Source: an uncultured Oleiphilaceae bacterium
Lineage (GTDB): Bacteria > Pseudomonadota > Gammaproteobacteria > Pseudomonadales > Oleiphilaceae
DNA: 64,000 bases
Direction: 5' to 3'
NCBI GenBank assembly: GCA_913060665.1
Contig: CAJXUY010000004.1
Coordinates: forward strand, 186,001 to 250,000
Shown here: piece by piece, positions 17,261 through 26,055 of the stretch
Layout: each line of letters starts with the position of its first letter
Position numbering within the stretch: position 1 is the stretch's first letter
Notes under the pieces: model-generated
Database searches by the model: none
The model's input: only the letters and a program-made list of their open reading frames with translations
Told to the model about the DNA's origin: nothing
Made by a program: the position numbers and the translations under genes

Positions 17261-17669
17261 ACCTAATGCGCTCAGTGCCTACAAATATTTTTGTGGGTAC
17301 TGGGTCCACACCTCACTCCACCAAAATCGATATAGGGTGCACTTCTTCAAGACTATAAAGTAGCCTCCCCACCATTCAGCATTAACAATTTAGCGTACAC
17401 CCCATAAACCAACAACAAATGTAAAATCAAATCTGAATGAGAATAACGTCTACATTCAATAGAGAACCTTCACTCAATTATCACCAATTCCAACTATCTA
17501 TCGATATTTTCATTGCCTAAATTTCAACAGCTGAACTAAGCTGAAATTAACAGGAAGTCAGTACCCGATATAAAAGAGGCGCTAACGCGCCAAGCATGGA
17601 GAGCCAATTTTGTCATTGAAAGCGCTCATTCAAAAGAGCCGACTTTCGTTACAGTTGGAGTCACAGCAT
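17261..17669. other. Intergenic region mscS to YbaK-like gene
   Basis: About 410 bp without a credible gene. It holds an imperfect 12-bp hairpin just after mscS (17274-17302; ends with AGTGCCTACAAA and TTTGTGGGTACT arms, no T run). A second imperfect inverted repeat (ATTTCA..AGCT / AGCTGAAAT, 17521-17547) precedes the next gene. Both may be regulatory; no clear promoter recognised. Confidence 0.4.
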
Positions 17670-18182
17670 ATGCCTGTAGAACAGTTAAAGAAACATCTCG
17701 ATAACGAGAAAGTTCACTATGTATCCGTCAATCACTCACCTGCATATACCGCACAAGAAATAGCAAAACGAGCACATATCAAAGGTAACCAACTTGCCAA
17801 AACAGTCATCGTCACGATTGATGGCACCATGGCTATGATCGTCTTGCCTGCATCATGTCGAATCCGCTGGGATCGTTTTATTAGGTCTATGGGGACTGAT
17901 TTTATTGCACTAGCTGATGAAGATGAGTTTCAAGACCATTTCCCAGACTGCGAAGTAGGTGCGATGCCGCCGTTTGGCAATCTTTTTGGTATGAATGTTT
18001 ATCTCTACGACGAACTGGCCAAAAACGAGGAAATTGCTTTCAGTGCAGGGTCCCATAGTGAAATTATCAAAATGAGGTTTAAAGACTATCAAGCATTGGT
18101 TGAGCCCATTATGCTATCCGAAGGGTTTGCCAACCCTGATGCGCCAAAACCAAGTTGGTTGTGTAAGAAAAAAACCGGCTAA
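17670..18182 (+). CDS. YbaK/ProX-type aminoacyl-tRNA deacylase domain protein
   Basis: A single-domain editing-like hydrolase that likely clears mischarged aminoacyl-tRNA. Features: VNHSPAYTAQEIAKRAHIKGNQLAKTVIV (conserved Lys), MIVLPASCRIRW, GAMPPFGNLFGMNVYLYDEL (GxxxPFG loop) and FSAGSHSEIIKMRFKDY. The frame is open from a TTG at 17610, but ATG 17670 with GGAG nine bases upstream gives MPVEQLKKHLDNEKVHY, the family's usual start (170 aa). Which tRNA is edited cannot be told. Confidence 0.85.
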   Translation: MPVEQLKKHLDNEKVHYVSVNHSPAYTAQEIAKRAHIKGNQLAKTVIVTIDGTMAMIVLPASCRIRWDRFIRSMGTDFIALADEDEFQDHFPDCEVGAMPPFGNLFGMNVYLYDELAKNEEIAFSAGSHSEIIKMRFKDYQALVEPIMLSEGFANPDAPKPSWLCKKKTG

Positions 18183-18313
18183 CCCTCACCTAAACAACCA
18201 GCCTATTTAATAACTCCGCTTTGCTGACCTTATTGTTCTCGTATATTGAATGATAAGGCCAGACCTCATATAGTAGACGCAATCAATTGTCGCTACCGGA
18301 TAACACGTTCTAA

Positions 18314-19585
18314 ATGACTCAAAACTCTTATGATGTCGCCATCGTCGGCGCAGGTATGGTTGGTGCTGCTATTGCATGTGGCCTGGGGCCTACTGGTTTG
18401 CGCATAGCAATACTCGACCGCAGCCCCCCACCTCCTTATGATGCAAACCAAGCGCCCGACATTAGAGTGTCGGCGTTAAGTTATGCCAGTGAACAGATAT
18501 TAAGAAACCTGGGTGCCTGGCAGTTTATTAGCGCAATGAGAACCTGCCCGTATCAACGAATGGGGGTTACAGAGAAACTAGACACACCTTTATCGTTTGC
18601 AGGTGCGCCACTCAACCAAACACTATTTGATAGCACCGATATTGGCCACCCGTATTTAGGGCATATCGTTGAAAACAATATTACCCAGCTAGGCCTTCAT
18701 CAAGCCATGGCACAATACGACAATATAGACCTGTTATGCCCTAGCAATATTAAATCTATCGACTTCGGTACTCCACACCCGACCGTTCTGTTTACCCAGA
18801 ATAGTCAATCAGACAAGTTGATTGAACTAAACGCCAAGCTTATTATTGGCGCTGACGGTGCACTATCTAAAGTGCGGGACTGGGCAGCTATTGGCATGAA
18901 CAGTAACCAATACGAACAACAAGCACTAGTCGCCACCGTAGAATATCAAGGTTCACAACAGGATATTACCTGGCAAGCATTTACCAGCACCGGCCCACTA
19001 GCCTTTCTGCCGCTAATGGATGTGAACAAAAAGCACTATGGCTCACTGGTTTGGTATGACCAACCTGACAAAATTCGGCAGCTGATGGCTCAAGATGAGC
19101 AAACGTTTATGGGTGAGGTTAGCAAGAATTTTCCGTCACAACTCCCCCCATTAATAGGCCTGCTGAAAAAGGGTAGCTTCTCTCTCGTTAAGCGTCATGC
19201 TCAAGACTATATAGACCAACGCGTGGCATTAGCAGGAGACGCGGCCCACACGATTAACCCACTAGCGGGACAAGGGGTTAATTTAGGTTTCCAGGATGCC
19301 GCTACACTTGTTGAGGTAATCTCAGACGCTCATACTCAAGGTAAAGATATCGGCCTAGTCGAAAACCTACACCAATATGAACGCCTTAGAAAAATTGAAA
19401 ACCAGAAGATGATGGAAATCATGGACCTATTCTATCACCTGTTCAGCAACAACAACCCTCCCTTAAAGCTACTTAGAAATATAGGTCTGGTGCTAGCTGA
19501 CAAGCTGCCATTTGGCAAGAATAAAGTCATTAAGTATGCTATGGGACTAGAAGGTAAATTACCTAAGCTGGCCAAGCCTACCTAG
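18314..19585 (+). CDS. ubiF: UbiF-like FAD-dependent ubiquinone-pathway hydroxylase
   Basis: Flavin monooxygenase of the UbiH/UbiF/UbiI group, 423 aa. FAD-binding GxGxxG (VAIVGAGMVGAA), the RVSALSYAS arginine segment, IGADGALSKVR (DG motif) and GDAAHTINPLAGQGVNLGFQDA (FAD ribityl motif) are all present. WQAFTSTGPLAFLPLMD, SLVWYDQPDKIRQL and a C-terminus LLRNIGLVLAD ... KYAMGLEG match E. coli UbiF best, suggesting C6 hydroxylation of 3-demethoxyubiquinone. Assignment among Ubi hydroxylases is by remembered similarity. No other ubi genes are adjacent. Confidence 0.8.
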   Translation: MTQNSYDVAIVGAGMVGAAIACGLGPTGLRIAILDRSPPPPYDANQAPDIRVSALSYASEQILRNLGAWQFISAMRTCPYQRMGVTEKLDTPLSFAGAPLNQTLFDSTDIGHPYLGHIVENNITQLGLHQAMAQYDNIDLLCPSNIKSIDFGTPHPTVLFTQNSQSDKLIELNAKLIIGADGALSKVRDWAAIGMNSNQYEQQALVATVEYQGSQQDITWQAFTSTGPLAFLPLMDVNKKHYGSLVWYDQPDKIRQLMAQDEQTFMGEVSKNFPSQLPPLIGLLKKGSFSLVKRHAQDYIDQRVALAGDAAHTINPLAGQGVNLGFQDAATLVEVISDAHTQGKDIGLVENLHQYERLRKIENQKMMEIMDLFYHLFSNNNPPLKLLRNIGLVLADKLPFGKNKVIKYAMGLEGKLPKLAKPT

Positions 19586-19619
19586 GCAATACTGTGCAGT
19601 AGGGGCTGTTTCTAAACGC

Positions 19620-19982
19620 CTAAGCTTTTAACCTATCGGTATAAGGCGGCCAGCCAAGAGGTTTACCCGCCAGTAAGTGAAGGTGGATGTGATAAACCGT
19701 CTGTCCAGCCGCCTCATTACAATTCATGACAACCCGATAGCCGTCTTCGTCAAAGCCCATGTCTCTAGCAATATTGCCTGCTGTCAAAAACAGGTGACCT
19801 ACCAACTCTCTATCTGACGCATTAATATCATTAATCGTGGCAATAGGCTGTTTGGGGATAATTAATAGGTGAACAGGCGCTTGCGGATTCACATCTCTAA
19901 ATGCAAGACAAAGCTCATCTTCATAAACGATACCTGCAGGTATTTCCCTATTTATAATTTTTGTAAAAATTGTATCAGCCAC
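19620..19982 (-). CDS. hinT: HinT, histidine-triad purine nucleoside phosphoramidase
   Basis: HIT-family protein of 120 aa that hydrolyses AMP-NH-R compounds. FTKIINREIPAGIVYEDELCLAFRDVNPQAPVHLLIIPKQPI is near-canonical and the histidine triad is HIHLHLLAG. The GTG start at 19982 is preceded by AAAGGAG. Convergent with the ubiF-like gene; a DUF2059 gene lies upstream on the same strand. Confidence 0.95.
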   Translation of the reverse strand: MADTIFTKIINREIPAGIVYEDELCLAFRDVNPQAPVHLLIIPKQPIATINDINASDRELVGHLFLTAGNIARDMGFDEDGYRVVMNCNEAAGQTVYHIHLHLLAGKPLGWPPYTDRLKA

Positions 19983-20011
19983 ACTTAGCTCTCCTTTAAT
20001 AATTATTCAAT

Positions 20012-20839
20012 TTACCCAGAAGTAACATTTCCCATTATCTTTGAGCCTATGACTTCTGAAGGTTTAAGCAATACGTTTTTAATTGACTCATTCACTACCA
20101 AACTATAATGGTTCCCCGCAGGCGACGCGGTAAAGTCAACATAGGCTTTAAGTTCTTGGTCAGTAAGCTGCTGGTAAGTATAAAGATAGTTTGCAAATAC
20201 CTGTTGGCCAATGACACCTCTCATCATAAACCGGTTATCCTCGATGCTTTTTTTAAGGTCTTCATACGAGGGCATTTGAGGATTATCAGAAGACGCTGAG
20301 ATGGCACTTGCTAACGTCAATTGAACCGCGATGGCGGTCTCCAAAGACGCTTCCGTTGCATTGGTCGCCTTATCAAACGATTGAAATAGTTTTTCTCGCT
20401 CACTTCCTCGATACTTCTCCTGTAAACCTAAAAGCTGTGACTGCATATCCTGAAAAGAACTAGACGTCATCGCCGCGGTTTCCATGGCTGTGATTTTTTT
20501 CCCGAGTGGAGAATCCAGCCACTCAAGCACACTCGCTAACTCCTGCCCAGTTAGCTGATCACTTAAGTCGTTACGAATAATCTCAATAGATTCATTGATG
20601 CCAAAAGTCTGATCAATTATCTGACTAATTTGCATCACCATCTTCTGGCTATTGCCCCCTGATTGCTCAGCACCCTGTCGAATCCCCTCTTTTAATAGCG
20701 CAGGAAACTGATTAATCATTTCAGACAAACCTGAGCGATTTACAATTTTATTGGCGAGTTCAACATTATTTTGCGCGTATATAAAAAAAGATTGAACTGC
20801 AATCATTACGAAAACTAAGACTTTTAGTTGATGCACCAT
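20012..20839 (-). CDS. Exported DUF2059-domain protein
   Basis: Function unknown. From the ATG at 20839 (275 aa) there is a clear signal peptide (MVHQLKVLVFVMIAVQSFFIYA-QN); the frame extends upstream to 20902. The mature part is helical, with a DUF2059-like tail (YTYQQLTDQELKAYVDFTASPAGNHYSLVVNESI) and a similar earlier half (LTGQELASVLEWLDSPLGKKITAME), so the protein looks like an internal duplication of that unit. Periplasmic location inferred. Lies 29 bp upstream of hinT on the same strand and may be cotranscribed with it. Confidence 0.72.
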   Translation of the reverse strand: MVHQLKVLVFVMIAVQSFFIYAQNNVELANKIVNRSGLSEMINQFPALLKEGIRQGAEQSGGNSQKMVMQISQIIDQTFGINESIEIIRNDLSDQLTGQELASVLEWLDSPLGKKITAMETAAMTSSSFQDMQSQLLGLQEKYRGSEREKLFQSFDKATNATEASLETAIAVQLTLASAISASSDNPQMPSYEDLKKSIEDNRFMMRGVIGQQVFANYLYTYQQLTDQELKAYVDFTASPAGNHYSLVVNESIKNVLLKPSEVIGSKIMGNVTSG

Positions 20840-21236
20840 AATTGAACCACCGTTTTCTATTGTTGAAATCGTTTTCGCACCTAAGTCTAGCGGCACTAAC
20901 ACTTAAGCAACACTATCGCCTGACAGCCTTTAATCGTCAAGAACCCAGTGTTCAAAAGCCCTTACACATAACCTTGATTTAGTTAACCTGCGGCATACTT
21001 CACTGATAGCCGACCATAAATAGCAGAAATTAACGCCCTAATAGCATGCACCAAATTTGTCTCCCAAGACCCAAAAAGAAGCAATTTCATACCTATTAAG
21101 TATTACTATTGATACTTATCAAGGAATAGGTTTAGTATCGCTTCTACCGTGTCCTTAGAGCAATAATAAAAACCAGAAGTCGGTTAAAAATAGTCGAGAC
21201 GGCGAAGAATTTTTCTATTTGATTAGGAGTATATAC
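20840..21236. promoter_or_regulatory. Porin promoter region with inverted repeat
   Basis: About 400 bp between the divergent DUF2059 and porin genes. A plausible promoter for the porin is TTGATA (21109-21114) and TAGTAT (21133-21138), spacer 18. A perfect inverted repeat TAAGTAT-N8-ATACTTA (21097-21118) overlaps the -35 and could be an operator. I see no Pho box here despite the pst genes nearby. Nothing else recognisable in 20900-21090. Confidence 0.45.
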
Positions 21237-22415
21237 ATGAAGCAACAACTAAGATTATCAGCACTGGCGATTGCTATTGCGAGTACATCTACGGCTTTTG
21301 CAGCCGAGCAAGCAACGTCATTTGAAGAGGCTGTAACCGGCGGGGATGCATCACTCAGCTTTAGATACCGCTATGAGTTTGTCGACCAGGATGGCAAAAA
21401 CAAAGACGCTAATGCGTCAACACTGAAGACTCGCCTAAACTACAAAACTAAACAGTATCAGAATGCCACGGCATTTATAGAGTTTGACAACAACACTCAA
21501 GTTTTGTCTGGTGACTATAACGATGTACTGAATGGCAAAACAGACTACCCTGTTGTCGCTGATCCAAAATATACAGAAGTAAACCAAGCGTATCTTGATT
21601 ATGCTGCACCAGCAGACACATTGGTTCGATATGGTCGTCAACGCATTTTGCTTGATAACCAACGTTTCGTAGGCGGAGTAGGCTGGAGGCAGAACGAGCA
21701 GACCTATGACGCATTCACCTTGGTTAATACATCACTACCTGACACCACAGTAATACTGTCCAACATTACCAATGTAAACAATATACTGGGCAAAAACATC
21801 AATGGTGAAAACCACCAGGCATTAAATATCAGCAATAAGAGCTTGTCATTCGGTACAGTAGGCGCTTATGCATACTTGCTTAAAGATATCAGTGACACTT
21901 ACGGTGCACGATTTTCAGGTAAGACTGACTTAGATTCGCTGTCTTTGCTCTATACACTGGAGTACGCCACACAAGAAACCGATAACGCTGCATCCTATGA
22001 AGCAGACTACTACGTTGCAGAGTTTGGTGCTGGTTTTTCAGGTGTCACGGCTAAAGTGGGCTATGAAGTATTAGGGTCTGATGATGGTAACTACGGATTC
22101 TCTACACCATTAGGTACTAACCACAAGTTCAACGGTTGGGCTGATAAGTTCTTGGCAACACCTGCAGACGGTTTGGAAGACCTTTATGTGTCTGTATCAA
22201 CTAAGTTGGCAGGACCAAAAATCGCGTTAATTTACCACACATTTGACGCTAACGAGGGTAGTAAAGACTACGGTGATGAAATTGATTTGGCCATCAGCCA
22301 AGATTTTGCTGACCGCTATAACGTATTGCTAAAAGGCGCTGCGTACAGTCAAGGTGACGCAGGAACACCGACCGATACTACAAAGGTATGGTTACAGCTA
22401 AGCGCGAAGTTCTAG
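21237..22415 (+). CDS. Outer-membrane porin-like beta-barrel protein
   Basis: 392 residues from the ATG at 21237 (RBS AGGAG just upstream). Signal peptide MKQQLRLSALAIAIASTSTAFA-AE. The mature chain alternates short aromatic-rich beta-strands and polar loops and ends in Phe (LQLSAKF), as outer-membrane barrels do. Its start resembles alginate-export/OprE-like porins (DASLSFRYRYEFVDQDG, RYGRQRILLDNQRFVGGVGWRQNEQTYDAF). Substrate unknown. It lies next to, and convergent with, phoU-pstBACS, so phosphate or polyanion uptake is possible but unsupported by a Pho box. Confidence 0.78.
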   Translation: MKQQLRLSALAIAIASTSTAFAAEQATSFEEAVTGGDASLSFRYRYEFVDQDGKNKDANASTLKTRLNYKTKQYQNATAFIEFDNNTQVLSGDYNDVLNGKTDYPVVADPKYTEVNQAYLDYAAPADTLVRYGRQRILLDNQRFVGGVGWRQNEQTYDAFTLVNTSLPDTTVILSNITNVNNILGKNINGENHQALNISNKSLSFGTVGAYAYLLKDISDTYGARFSGKTDLDSLSLLYTLEYATQETDNAASYEADYYVAEFGAGFSGVTAKVGYEVLGSDDGNYGFSTPLGTNHKFNGWADKFLATPADGLEDLYVSVSTKLAGPKIALIYHTFDANEGSKDYGDEIDLAISQDFADRYNVLLKGAAYSQGDAGTPTDTTKVWLQLSAKF

Positions 22416-22430
22416 GACTTCCGCTTTCTG

Positions 22431-22464
22431 TTAAGCGAAGGCATGTCTTCCTTGCCTTCGCTTA
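22431..22464. terminator. Hairpin between porin and phoU
   Basis: Inverted repeat TTAAGCGAAGGCA / TGCCTTCGCTTA (22431-22443, 22453-22464) between convergent genes, without a strong T run on either side. Likely a bidirectional transcript end. Confidence 0.5.
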
Positions 22465-22503
22465 CTTCACGTTCAAATAGCCACTTGCCCTTATCTCTTT
22501 GAC

Positions 22504-23232
22504 CTATCGTCTTGCCTTAATTGCTTTTTCAGCAAGCTCAACGGATATATGACGAACGTCTTTCCCCTTCACCATGTAAATCACATGCTCAGCAATATTA
22601 CAGGCATGATCACCAATCCTCTCCAGTGCTCGAAGTACCCACATAACGCTGAGTACCTGTGAAATACTTCTAGGATCTTCCATCATAAAGGTTACTAAAG
22701 ATCGTGTCGCTGTCCGATACTCATTATCCACCGCCTTATCTTCCTTAATAACGGCTATGGCTTTTTCAGTATCAAAGCGGGCAAAGCAATCAAGAGCGTC
22801 ACGAACCATGCGACTGACGTTCTCTCCAATATGACGAACCTCTACATAGCCACGAGGTGATTCACCTTCTTCAGATAATTTTATCGCCATTTTAGCGACT
22901 TTACTTGCCTCATCGCCCATTCGCTCTAGATCACTTACCATTTTAGCGACAGACATTACCAAACGAAGGTCACTAGCGGTTGGCTGGCGTTTGGCTATGA
23001 CTTGTGTACACTCTTCGTCGATCATAAGCTCAAGATGATTAACCTCTTCATCCCTTGCCCGAACAGAGTCTGCAAGACCGCCATCACTCTTAACAAGTGC
23101 CTCGACCGCTTCTGACACCTGTTTTTCAACTACGCCGCCCATCACAAGAAGGTGGTTTTTTAATTCACTCAGCTCTGCATTAAACTGCTGGGAAATATGC
23201 TGTTTATGACTATCTTTTGTTGTAACGTCCAT
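22504..23232 (-). CDS. phoU: PhoU, phosphate-signalling regulator
   Basis: Two tandem three-helix PhoU repeats, 242 aa, each with the E/DxxxD metal-binding pattern (DLERMGDEASKVAK and ALERIGDHACNIAEHV). Links the Pst transporter to the PhoR kinase and restrains Pho signalling and phosphate overuptake. Last gene of the minus-strand pst group, 151 bp after pstB; the gap contains a three-unit tandem repeat. No phoB/phoR in the window. Confidence 0.96.
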   Translation of the reverse strand: MDVTTKDSHKQHISQQFNAELSELKNHLLVMGGVVEKQVSEAVEALVKSDGGLADSVRARDEEVNHLELMIDEECTQVIAKRQPTASDLRLVMSVAKMVSDLERMGDEASKVAKMAIKLSEEGESPRGYVEVRHIGENVSRMVRDALDCFARFDTEKAIAVIKEDKAVDNEYRTATRSLVTFMMEDPRSISQVLSVMWVLRALERIGDHACNIAEHVIYMVKGKDVRHISVELAEKAIKARR

Positions 23233-23264
23233 TCTTCACCTTCTCTTTTGTACTTGTCCCAATA

Positions 23265-23312
23265 GCTTTGGTTTACACTTGCTTTGGTTTATACTTGCTT
23301 CGGCTTACATTA
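23265..23312. repeat. Three 16-bp tandem repeats upstream of phoU
   Basis: Units at 23265-23280 (GCTTTGGTTTACACTT), 23281-23296 (one change) and 23297-23312 (four changes). They lie in the pstB-phoU gap, 33-80 bp upstream of the phoU start. They could be replication slippage or sites for a regulator of phoU; no known motif recognised. Confidence 0.7.
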
Positions 23313-23383
23313 ACTTCGCCATACTGTGACGACCGCTTACAATTCCTGAACAACTATCGAATGGACGCGATCGTTAAATATCA

Positions 23384-24253
23384 CTAACCATATCGACCGG
23401 TAATATAATCTTCAGTCTGTTTTTTGGTAGGGTTAGTAAACAGTTCATTGGTACTACCGAACTCAATCATATCCCCCATATACATAAAGGCTGTGTAGTC
23501 TGAGACTCGGGCAGCCTGCTGCATGTTGTGAGTAACGATGACAATGGTATATTCATCTTTTAACTCGTGAATCAACTCTTCTATTTTCAAGGTTGATAAA
23601 GGGTCCAATGCTGATGCAGGCTCATCAAGCAGCAATACTTCTGGCTTTACCGCTACGGTGCGAGCAATCACCAGTCGTTGCTGCTGACCTCCCGACAACC
23701 CTAATGCACTATCATCCAAACGGTCTTTTACTTCATCCCATAATGCTGCTGATTTAAGCGCCCACTCAACCGTTTCATCCAATACACGCTTTTTATTGAT
23801 TCCTTGAATACGAAGACCATAAGCCACGTTTTCATAGATGCTTTTCGGGAACGGGTTTGGCTTCTGAAATACCATGCCGACTCGTCGGCGCAGGTCTGCA
23901 ACATCAACATTACGCTGGTATATATTCTGATTTTCTAGAAGAATCTGGCCATCAATCTTACAACCATCAACTAAATCATTCATGCGGTTAAAACAGCGTA
24001 ATAAAGTCGATTTACCACAACCCGATGGGCCAATAAAAGCGGTTACTCGCTTTTGAGGGATAATCAAATCAATACCATGAAGCGCTTCTTTCTCGCCATA
24101 GTGCAATTTTAAATTTTTTACTTCCAAGCTGGTTTTTTCATCTTCCAACTTCAAGGTATCGGACGATCGCCCTAGCGAACTGATATCTATTCCGTGGGTG
24201 CGCGGCTCTTCAGCGGTCGCGACCTCTGCGTCTCGGTTTGCTACTTCAGTCAT
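23384..24253 (-). CDS. pstB: PstB, phosphate ABC importer ATPase
   Basis: Energises high-affinity phosphate uptake. 289 aa, about 30 longer than E. coli PstB through an acidic N-terminal extension. Walker [23 protein letters not shown] is PstB-typical, then [22 protein letters not shown] (Q-loop), signature LSGGQQQR, Walker [14 protein letters not shown] and switch [27 protein letters not shown]. Sits between pstA and phoU. Confidence 0.97.
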   Translation of the reverse strand: MTEVANRDAEVATAEEPRTHGIDISSLGRSSDTLKLEDEKTSLEVKNLKLHYGEKEALHGIDLIIPQKRVTAFIGPSGCGKSTLLRCFNRMNDLVDGCKIDGQILLENQNIYQRNVDVADLRRRVGMVFQKPNPFPKSIYENVAYGLRIQGINKKRVLDETVEWALKSAALWDEVKDRLDDSALGLSGGQQQRLVIARTVAVKPEVLLLDEPASALDPLSTLKIEELIHELKDEYTIVIVTHNMQQAARVSDYTAFMYMGDMIEFGSTNELFTNPTKKQTEDYITGRYG

Positions 24254-24328
24254 TGGTCATTCACTCTTCTAAACTAAAACTGTGAGTTAACGATGAGCAT
24301 TAGTGTAACGCTCATCGGTTATCAATTC

Positions 24329-25999
24329 TTACATTTCAAGCGCTTTATACTTTTCACGCAAACGGTTTCGTATAGAGACCGCCGATAAATTAAGAAGCGC
24401 AATCACCACAACAAGCAACAACGATGTCGCATATACAAGAGGTCTTGCGGCTTCGACATTTGGGCTCTGGAACCCAACATCATAAATATGAAAGCCTAAG
24501 TGCATAAATTTCTGATCAAGATGAAGATAAGGAAAATTTCCATCTAAGGGTAGCGAAGGTGCCAGCTTAACAACCCCCACCAACATTAACGGAGCCACCT
24601 CACCTGCTGCTCGAGCAATAGCCAAAATAACGCCTGTCATCATGGCAGGGCTAGCCATTGGAATAACCACTCGCCACAATGTCTCGGCTTTGGTGGCACC
24701 CAAAGCCAAGCTACCTTCACGAATAGATCGAGGAATACGCGACAAGCCTTCTTCAGTTGCAACAATCACGACCGGCAACGTTAGCAGCGCAAGCGTAATT
24801 GACGCCCATAATAGCCCTGGTGTACCAAAGGTCGGAGATGGAAGTGCCTCAGGGAACATAGCTTGATCAACCCCTGAACCTATAAAGTAGATAAAGAATC
24901 CCAAACCAAATACGCCATATACAATGGATGGCACTCCTGCAAGGTTATTAACTGCAATACGGATAAGTTGAGTCAAAGGCCCTTGTCGAGCGTACTCTCT
25001 TAGGTAAACCGCGGTGATAACGCCTAATGGGGTCACTAAGATCGACATTAGAATCACCATCATAACGGTACCGAAAATCGCGGGGAAAATACCACCCTCA
25101 GTATTCGCCTCTCGTGGGTCTTCAGTAATAAAAGAGCCTACTTGCTTAACATAGAATATAATCTTTTCGAATAGGCTCATCTGGTTAGGACGAAACGCTT
25201 TAACAACTTTCGCGAGGGGAATTTCAACAACAGAATCATCCATAGTGGTAGCCACTAAACTATCACGATTAATTAAACCATATAGATCCGTTAATTCTGC
25301 TTGAAGGCCTTCATACTGGGCATCATACTCTGCCCGCTCAGCTTGAATGTCTGCCAAGCGATCTGGTGTAGCATTCCCCTTTAGTTCAAGCGCTCGTTGT
25401 TTTAGGCGTAATCTTTCAAGACCTCTATTGATACTGCCAATTTCACCCTTTTCTATATGTTCAATCTTTTCACGGATGCCTTCAGCTCGCTCAATGCGGC
25501 TCTGAAACTCAGCCCACAAATCTCCATTTTCAGATAAGCTGACTTCTTGACCAGCCTCTTTAACTGACTGCAAATAACCGTAAAAATTACCCCATTCATA
25601 CCGCTCCATTACCATGACTTTCTCAGGGTAATGCTTATTACTCAACTCTCTATCCAATACCCAGCGAAAGTCAAAACCACTGACATCACGGTTACCAATT
25701 TTGAGCAGATTTCGGCTCAAAAAATCGACCCCTTCAGATACCGAAACACCAGCCGTTCGAAGCTGCTCTGCGGTAACGTCTTCTGTCTCAACAATTTCAC
25801 CGATAATGACGGATCGACTGCCATCTACGGCGGTATGCTCTGCCTCCATAACCGCATGAGGCCAAAAGTGAACCAACCCTTTTGCAGCGATCAGCCCTAG
25901 CAACCCCACCACCATTATCAAACTGATGGCTACCGCCCCGGCGTTCAACCAAACCCAGGGGCTGCCCTTCTGTGACCATTTTTTTAAAGAAACTCGCAT
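24329..25999 (-). CDS. pstA: PstA, phosphate permease with periplasmic coiled-coil insert
   Basis: 556 residues, nearly double E. coli PstA (296 aa). TM1 is near residues 15-40. A periplasmic insert of about 250 residues follows, including a long predicted coiled coil (about 170-245: ERAEGIREKIEHIEKG, LERLRLKQRALELKG, ERAEYDAQYEGLQAELTDLYGLI). The usual permease core begins near residue 290 (GIFPAIFGTVMMVILMSILVTPLGVITAVYL) and contains the EAA loop EGSLALGATKAETLWRVVIPMA. Long N-terminal extensions are known in PstA of many gammaproteobacteria; their role is unclear. Confidence 0.93.
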   Translation of the reverse strand: MRVSLKKWSQKGSPWVWLNAGAVAISLIMVVGLLGLIAAKGLVHFWPHAVMEAEHTAVDGSRSVIIGEIVETEDVTAEQLRTAGVSVSEGVDFLSRNLLKIGNRDVSGFDFRWVLDRELSNKHYPEKVMVMERYEWGNFYGYLQSVKEAGQEVSLSENGDLWAEFQSRIERAEGIREKIEHIEKGEIGSINRGLERLRLKQRALELKGNATPDRLADIQAERAEYDAQYEGLQAELTDLYGLINRDSLVATTMDDSVVEIPLAKVVKAFRPNQMSLFEKIIFYVKQVGSFITEDPREANTEGGIFPAIFGTVMMVILMSILVTPLGVITAVYLREYARQGPLTQLIRIAVNNLAGVPSIVYGVFGLGFFIYFIGSGVDQAMFPEALPSPTFGTPGLLWASITLALLTLPVVIVATEEGLSRIPRSIREGSLALGATKAETLWRVVIPMASPAMMTGVILAIARAAGEVAPLMLVGVVKLAPSLPLDGNFPYLHLDQKFMHLGFHIYDVGFQSPNVEAARPLVYATSLLLVVVIALLNLSAVSIRNRLREKYKALEM

Positions 26000-26055
26000 G
26001 TTGTATTATCTCTTCATTAACGTCTTTGTGGCGCAAACTCAATGCGGACTAATTA

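Noticed and set aside
17610-17669. TTG start for the YbaK-like protein
   Set aside because: A GGAG precedes it, but ATG 17670 has its own RBS and gives the family's usual N-terminus.
23265-23312. Short tandem repeats as a CRISPR array
   Set aside because: The 16-bp units are directly adjacent with no spacers and there are no cas genes.
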